NCBI GenBank assembly: GCA_934454635.1
Contig: CAKSFR010000005.1
Location: 62,001-126,000, forward strand
Direction: 5' to 3'
DNA length: 64,000 nt
From: an uncultured Ruminiclostridium sp.
GTDB lineage: Bacteria > Bacillota > Clostridia > Oscillospirales > Ruminococcaceae
The notes under the pieces are model-generated. The model was not told the origin of the DNA. It ran no database searches and worked only from the letters and a program-made list of their open reading frames with translations. Positions 59,363-64,000 of the stretch are shown in pieces; positions within the stretch are counted from its first letter, which is position 1, and the number at the start of each line of letters is the position of its first letter. A program made the position numbers and the translations under genes.

Positions 59363-62083
59363 TCAGTACGGCCAACGCATTTCGTTCAGCCGCCAGCCGC
59401 TGCCGTCGTTCTCGGCTGTCACTTCGTAGGTTTCGATAACCTCGTCGCTCGCATTAAAGTTCTCGTCAACGCCGTATACCGTGTATTCAAGCACCGCCTG
59501 CGTATCGGTCTGTTCCTTTATGCGGCAGGTCACATCTCCAACGCTTATATCCGCTCCGCGCGCGCCGTCCGCCGAATAAATACCGTTGCTGTTGTTTTTT
59601 GTTTCAAAATTTGTTCCTTCCTGAAACATCGCAACATCAATGTAATAGCGCGCATTTTCCGTAAATATTTCATTCAAAGCTATGCTCAGCGACTGATAAT
59701 TGTCGAACGGCGGCTTCACAACGCGGTAATATGTCATCGTAATATCACTGTCCGGAAGTTCTTTCGTAAAGCTGTCCTTAAAATCGATCGTCGGACTTCC
59801 CACAACAGTATTCATATAGAACATTTCAGAACTGCGGTTAAGATGCCAGAGCCGCCCCGCAAGGTCGTTTTCGTCAGTCGTGTAGGTTACTTCTTCGCCG
59901 TTGATTATCATTTTAAAGCCGCTGTCGCTTATTTCAGTAACATAGCTCTCGGTCGTTTTTCCGCAAAAGTCAAGATATTTTGAGAAAAGTGAAACACGCA
60001 TTGTATCGGCGTCCGCTTCGGCGTATTCGACAATGACATAATCCCCGACCGTGCGTATGCTGTAGCTGTTCGGGTACACCTCAGCCGTTTCGCTGACTAT
60101 CACTTCGGTGTACATATTTTTTCCGACGTACATACGGTTCTCGCGAAGCCGCAGCGCCTTATTCGCTTTATCGTAGTACAGCAGATACAAAACGCCGTCA
60201 ATTTCCGCCGCACGGCAGTTTATGAGATTTTCCGAAACCGCCGTATAGCTGTAGCCGTCCCAGTGATATAAAATGGAAAGGTCGTGCGAGCTCATCGCAA
60301 TGAGCGTTTCAAGCGCGTAATACTTTCCGTCTGTATCGTTGAAATATTGCACGCTGTAATTTTCGGAAACCTCAAGCGTAATATATGTGTCGGTTATTTC
60401 CCATGCTTCCCACTCGTCGTTGACTTTTTCGGCGGCAAACGTGAAGTATTTCATATTGGGCTTATTCAATTCATCAACGTTGTCCGTAACCTCGCAGTAG
60501 CGGTGGGAGAATACCACTTTGCTGTCTGTAACAGGCTCGTTGATGTATGTTTCGCCGTAGCCCCAGTACCAGCTTGCGGCACCGTCGTATTCGTATTCTT
60601 TGCCGTTATACTGAATATTCTTGGGCATTATATCCCAGATATCAACGCCGTATTCCACAAAGATTTTGTTCATTCCCAAAAGGCTTATAACGCCCTGCGG
60701 AATTTCCGTGCTGCCGCGCGACCTGAGTGTGTAAACGCAGTAATATTCATTTTTCGCGACATCGTTTACTCCCGTAAAATCCTCATATCTGTACATTTTT
60801 TCGGGTTCTTCCCTCGCGATGAAGTACAGCGTTCCCGTCCCGCTCGTAAATTCATTAAGATACCAGCCGTCCTCACGCTCTGTAAACCATGTGATAAACG
60901 TGTAACCTGGGAACTGATTATCCTCGGTATATGTCAGGCTCAGCGTATCAAAATCGCTTTCCCAGATTCCGTAAAACGTTTTTTCAAAAAGCGACAATGC
61001 TTCTTTGGAAGCAATGCCGTCCCCGTCCATAACGCTCAAATCTATCAGCTCGGTGCTGCCCGCCATAAGGTCGGTTTTATAAATATTTCCTGCGGCGTCG
61101 CTTGCCGAAGCTATTTTCCAGCTTTTTTCTCCGCGGCTCAGCGAAAGAGTTATCTGTTCATATATATCACTGTCGGAATATTTGCAGTTTACCGTCAGCG
61201 TGAACTCGTTCAGCTTTTTTGAAGTAATATTTTCGCCAAGTCTTACCTTGCCGTAAATAATATCAAGACGCTCGCCGTCCGCGTTGTAAAGCGGTGTTTC
61301 GTAAATTCTCCGCAGATGATAAAAACCGTCGCTTCCCTCAAAGCACATCTCTCTCGCCAGCTTTTGCTGTCCGATGAAGTTCAGCGCGCCCTTTTCGACA
61401 ATCAGACCGTTATCGGGACGTGTTTCCTGCCACACTCTTGTATAAACCTGTGCGGTCGTACTTTCCTCATCCTCATAAAAATACATTTTGTTGGTTTCGT
61501 CGGCGGGAATATAATAAACTCCGATACTAACGTCCCAGCCGTAATCGCCTTGTCCGTACACCTGTAAAAAATAGCCCTCTTCCTGCTTTGTGACCGTCGC
61601 GGCGACCGCCTCTTCGGGCAGCGGATCCTCTTTATAGGTGAAGCGTATCGTTTCTGCGGAATTGCTCCAGCTTCCCCAGAAAATATTTTCGTAAATCTCT
61701 ATCCCGTCAAAATTCTGCATACTTGGGGGATTCCCCCCTTCCGGCACGGGAAGCGTCATTTCCGTCGTTTCGGGCGCGGCGGAAACCGCCGTTGTTGACG
61801 TTGTTTCGGACGGGAGCGTTATTTCAATCCCCTCATTCGGCTTCGCCGGCAATACATTTGTCATACGCAGCGCTACGGCTGTTCCGCCAATGACGACAAG
61901 CGCGGCAGCCGCGCCAATCCAAGCGCCAACGCTTTTTTTCTTCTTTTCGGGACGTTCCACATGGATTTCCACAAGTTCATGCTCTTCGCCAAGGTGCTCA
62001 AACAGCTCTTCGGACGTTTCATTGACATATTTCTCGTCCAGCTTATCCATTGTTTCTCTCCAGAAACGCTCATTCCTGCTCAT
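59363..62083 (-). CDS. Large membrane protein, putative anti-sigma partner of the ECF factor
   Basis: 906 residues. Cytoplasmic part of 50 residues, one membrane segment at about 54-73, a Thr/Pro/Ser-rich linker (about 85-120), and a large extracellular part. Two related domains are visible, about 130-290 and 365-530, sharing YENIFWGSWSNSAETIRFTY / FEKTFYGIWESDFDTLSLTY, then FY-ED and G-(L/V)xxxG.NK patterns. The last about 160 residues (YRVVKPPFDNYQ, IFTENARYY, DGARGADISVGDV) recall IseA-type endopeptidase-inhibitor domains. It starts in ATGA at the sigma-factor stop; ATG 62050 is another possible start. The coupling suggests an anti-sigma or signal-receiving role; no ZAS zinc motif is seen. 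Confidence 0.78.
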   Translation of the reverse strand: MSRNERFWRETMDKLDEKYVNETSEELFEHLGEEHELVEIHVERPEKKKKSVGAWIGAAAALVVIGGTAVALRMTNVLPAKPNEGIEITLPSETTSTTAVSAAPETTEMTLPVPEGGNPPSMQNFDGIEIYENIFWGSWSNSAETIRFTYKEDPLPEEAVAATVTKQEEGYFLQVYGQGDYGWDVSIGVYYIPADETNKMYFYEDEESTTAQVYTRVWQETRPDNGLIVEKGALNFIGQQKLAREMCFEGSDGFYHLRRIYETPLYNADGERLDIIYGKVRLGENITSKKLNEFTLTVNCKYSDSDIYEQITLSLSRGEKSWKIASASDAAGNIYKTDLMAGSTELIDLSVMDGDGIASKEALSLFEKTFYGIWESDFDTLSLTYTEDNQFPGYTFITWFTEREDGWYLNEFTSGTGTLYFIAREEPEKMYRYEDFTGVNDVAKNEYYCVYTLRSRGSTEIPQGVISLLGMNKIFVEYGVDIWDIMPKNIQYNGKEYEYDGAASWYWGYGETYINEPVTDSKVVFSHRYCEVTDNVDELNKPNMKYFTFAAEKVNDEWEAWEITDTYITLEVSENYSVQYFNDTDGKYYALETLIAMSSHDLSILYHWDGYSYTAVSENLINCRAAEIDGVLYLLYYDKANKALRLRENRMYVGKNMYTEVIVSETAEVYPNSYSIRTVGDYVIVEYAEADADTMRVSLFSKYLDFCGKTTESYVTEISDSGFKMIINGEEVTYTTDENDLAGRLWHLNRSSEMFYMNTVVGSPTIDFKDSFTKELPDSDITMTYYRVVKPPFDNYQSLSIALNEIFTENARYYIDVAMFQEGTNFETKNNSNGIYSADGARGADISVGDVTCRIKEQTDTQAVLEYTVYGVDENFNASDEVIETYEVTAENDGSGWRLNEMRWPY

Positions 62084-62625
62084 ACCGTAACTCCCCTTTC
62101 AGAAAGATATTTTTTTAGCTCCGCTCTCGTCCGCGAAAGCCGCGATTTCACTGCGGTTTCGCTCATATCAAAGCTATGCGCTATCTCGCTTATCGAAAAA
62201 TTGAAATAATACCGCGCGGTGAAAATCTCACGGCTGCGCTTGTTCGCCGTACCGAGAAATTCATTTATCAGAGCCGCCATGTGTCCGCTGTCGAACTGTT
62301 CTTCAAGAGATTTTTCCGAAGGAATCAGCTCGTCAAGCTCCTCATACAGCACCTCGCAGCTTCTTTGCCGCACCTTATCGTACACCGACAGCGCGGTATT
62401 TCTCACGACCGCGCACAAATATCCGCAAAGCGAAGCAGGCCGCTGCGGCGGTATCGCGTTCCATAGCTTATGATAGCCGGTATTCACGCACTCCTCCGCG
62501 TCCTCCTTGTTAAGCAGAATATTATAGGCGACCTTTTCGCAAAGCCTGCCGTATTTTTCGGCGATACGGCTTATCGCCTCCTCCGAACGCGCAAAAAACA
62601 ATTCGAGAATATTTTCATCGTCCAC
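62080..62625 (-). CDS. ECF-type RNA polymerase sigma factor
   Basis: 181 residues. Sigma region 2 (EDAEECVNTGYHKLWNAIPPQ, LCGYLCAVVRNTALS) and region 4 (FSISEIAHSFDMSETAVKSRLSRTRAELK, quoted as SEIAHSFDMSETAVKSRLSR). GTG start at 62625 after GGGGG. Translationally coupled to the large membrane protein, so the two form a sigma/anti-sigma type unit, sensing an envelope signal. Confidence 0.93.
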   Translation of the reverse strand: MDDENILELFFARSEEAISRIAEKYGRLCEKVAYNILLNKEDAEECVNTGYHKLWNAIPPQRPASLCGYLCAVVRNTALSVYDKVRQRSCEVLYEELDELIPSEKSLEEQFDSGHMAALINEFLGTANKRSREIFTARYYFNFSISEIAHSFDMSETAVKSRLSRTRAELKKYLSERGVTV

Positions 62626-62649
62626 TTTACTGCCCCCTTTTTTTCATGC

Positions 62650-62758
62650 GAGAGATTTTATACTTAGCACCAATTAAAAAATCGAGTATAATCTTGCATA
62701 TATGGGTTATACAAAGTTTTTTGTTTATAGTTTTATTGGTGCTTAGTATTAACCTCTC
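62650..62758. repeat. 109-bp inverted-repeat unit upstream of the ECF sigma gene
   Basis: About 28-bp imperfect arms: left GAGAG...TACTTAGCACCAATTAAAA (62650-62679), right TTTTATTGGTGCTTAGTA...CTCTC (62731-62758). The core AGCACCAAT/ATTGGTGCT is perfect. A possible minus-strand promoter, TTGTAT-18-TATACT, lies inside. Either a MITE-like insertion or two outward-facing operator/promoter copies for ECF autoregulation. Confidence 0.7.
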
Positions 62759-62782
62759 TGTAAATTATGACGGGTTGAAATA

Positions 62783-62823
62783 CAAAAAGGTTGCAGAAAT
62801 TTCAGAAAAAATTTCTGCAACCT
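62783..62823 (-). terminator. Terminator of the alpha/beta hydrolase gene
   Basis: Perfect 15-bp stem AGGTTGCAGAAATTT/AAATTTCTGCAACCT with a 6-nt loop, then TTTTTG on the minus strand; eight bases after the stop codon. Confidence 0.92.
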
Positions 62824-62830
62824 CCGACTT

Positions 62831-64000
62831 TCAGAATCCCATTTCCCGCAGTTCCGATACGAGTTGAACGTAAAATTCGCGTACGTCAAATCCCGGGAAG
62901 TCCTCTCTGTTCAGGTCGATCATATCCGCGTGGGTAATCCCGCGCTTTCCCGTCGGTACAAGTGGAATAAACCGCTCGCCCCACTGCGCCGATTCCATTG
63001 AAACCAGTCCGTCGTTATCGCCGTCGTACTTCTTCACAAGAGGATAGGAAAAATTAAGCGGAAACCGCCCGCTTCTCGCCTTTTTCGCCTTCGAACAAAC
63101 GCTCTGATAGTAAACACCCGGCATATCGGGCATTTTTTCGTTAAGCTCTGCGCATCGACTGTTCGTAAGATCCGTTACGGCAGCCATAAAATCGGGCGAA
63201 TCATCGCCGAGCCTGCGGAACGCACCGTTGTATGTCTTTTCGACGGCAGCCTTGAACTTGTCGGAAGCGTTGTTCAGAATATATTCGGCAAAAAGACAGC
63301 CGCGGTGCGGAGTGTTTATCGTAGTCAGCGACGCAACATATTTATCGCACCCAAGCACGCTTATCGCATAGCGCGAATCAAGCCCGCCCTTTGAATGAGC
63401 GATTATATTCAGCTTTTCACAGCCCGTTTCTTCCACGATCGACCTTATCCTTACGGCAAGCTCCGCCGCGCTTTTCTCTACCGAAGCCGCCGACTGCTGA
63501 TTGCCGTAGTAAATCACCGCGCCGTTTTTTTCAAGCTCTGCGGGTATGCGTCCCCAGTAATTCAGCAGAGCGCTGTCACGGAAAAATACGCCGTGAACAA
63601 GCAGCACGGGATATTTCAGCGCGCATATATGTTCGTTCTTGCGTGCCTCGTTCAGCTTTGCTTTCTGCGTTTCGACCCTGCATTCGTGGCGAACCTTTCG
63701 GTAAATGATCAGCAGCATGACGATGTTGGCGATCGGCACAAGTCCGAATGCAATGCCAAGCAGCCGATAGCGCATCGCAAGCTGCACGGAAGTGAGATAA
63801 ACGCGAATTATTCCGTTCCAGAAAATCACGGCTTCGCCGATAACCAGCAGAATGCAGTAAAGCGCCAGCGTCCAGCCTGAAATATCTCCGCTGACAGTGT
63901 GCATAATCCCGATAACGAGTATGGGAACAGACGCAGCGCAAGTCAGCATAAACTGAAGCAGAAGCTCTGCACCGTCGCCGAGGACTTTAAGGCGAAAATC
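62831..64000 (-). CDS. Membrane-anchored alpha/beta-hydrolase (lipase/esterase-like), 5' end outside the window
   Basis: The reading frame continues without a stop from the ATG at 63949 to the window edge and adds RLKVLGDGAELLLQF, so the true N-terminus lies beyond. At least three hydrophobic segments are followed by a hydrolase domain: YPVLLVHGVFFRD (oxyanion region), nucleophile in IIAHSKGGLDSRYA, Asp in DGDNDGLVSMESA and His in ITHADMIDL. This matches triacylglycerol-lipase-like esterases; the substrate is unknown. Strong terminator behind it. Confidence 0.88.
   Translation of the reverse strand, partial: DFRLKVLGDGAELLLQFMLTCAASVPILVIGIMHTVSGDISGWTLALYCILLVIGEAVIFWNGIIRVYLTSVQLAMRYRLLGIAFGLVPIANIVMLLIIYRKVRHECRVETQKAKLNEARKNEHICALKYPVLLVHGVFFRDSALLNYWGRIPAELEKNGAVIYYGNQQSAASVEKSAAELAVRIRSIVEETGCEKLNIIAHSKGGLDSRYAISVLGCDKYVASLTTINTPHRGCLFAEYILNNASDKFKAAVEKTYNGAFRRLGDDSPDFMAAVTDLTNSRCAELNEKMPDMPGVYYQSVCSKAKKARSGRFPLNFSYPLVKKYDGDNDGLVSMESAQWGERFIPLVPTGKRGITHADMIDLNREDFPGFDVREFYVQLVSELREMGF

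Overview
The window looks like a chromosomal segment of an endospore-forming, probably flagellated member of the Clostridia (Firmicutes), most likely Oscillospirales/Ruminococcaceae-like. Pointers are spoIIE, spoIIGA and sigE; an HprK/CcpA-type catabolite system with two HPr-like proteins; whiA-rapZ-murB; strong GGAGG ribosome sites; frequent TTG/GTG starts; many TTGACA-17-TATAAT promoters; and one textbook sigma-D (flagellar sigma) promoter. No phage, IS element, CRISPR array or defence island was seen. Both terminal genes (tig and an esterase) run off the window.

Layout. 1-31.3 kb is almost entirely on the minus strand: tig; the operon rplS-lepB-rbgA-rnhB-yraN-thrC-phosphoesterase; a radical SAM pair (TIGR03960/DUF2344 types); a radical SAM/nrdG/lipoprotein group; comF; ilvB-ilvN-ilvC; the pyrimidine operon pyrC-pyrF-(membrane protein)-pyrK-pyrD; folT-proC behind a tetrahydrofolate riboswitch; pfkA; murB-rapZ-whiA-dnaE; and hprK-PHP-glucokinase. 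From 31.5 to 52.2 kb the plus strand carries tRNA-Leu, a ComEA-like gene, lon-ysxC, a GH31 alpha-glycosidase with a candidate cre site, a tmk-DUF2156-DJ-1-fthC-mltG cluster, a U32 peptidase with rsmA, spoIIE, and an ABC transporter with a two-component system. From 52.2 to 53.8 kb the minus strand holds spoIIGA-sigE. The last 10 kb mixes a membrane protein, a FliD-C-like protein, a FakA-like fragment, tandem repeats, smpB, mtaB, two HPr-like genes, an ECF sigma factor with a large putative anti-sigma protein, and a partial esterase.

How the genes connect. Sporulation: spoIIE and spoIIGA-sigE both have promoters with a 21-bp spacer and a 0A-box-like -35, the arrangement known for Spo0A~P-activated promoters. 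Catabolite control: HprK, glucokinase, PfkA, two HPr-like proteins that keep the Ser46 region but lack the His15 loop, and a GH31 gene with a CcpA-type operator. The most striking non-coding object is a 114-nt GC-rich element at 37755-37868 that folds into a four-way junction with no unpaired junction bases. Other non-coding finds are an 86-bp tandem repeat carrying hairpins, paired GTTCAT palindromes in the ilv operon, and a 109-bp inverted-repeat unit upstream of the ECF sigma gene.
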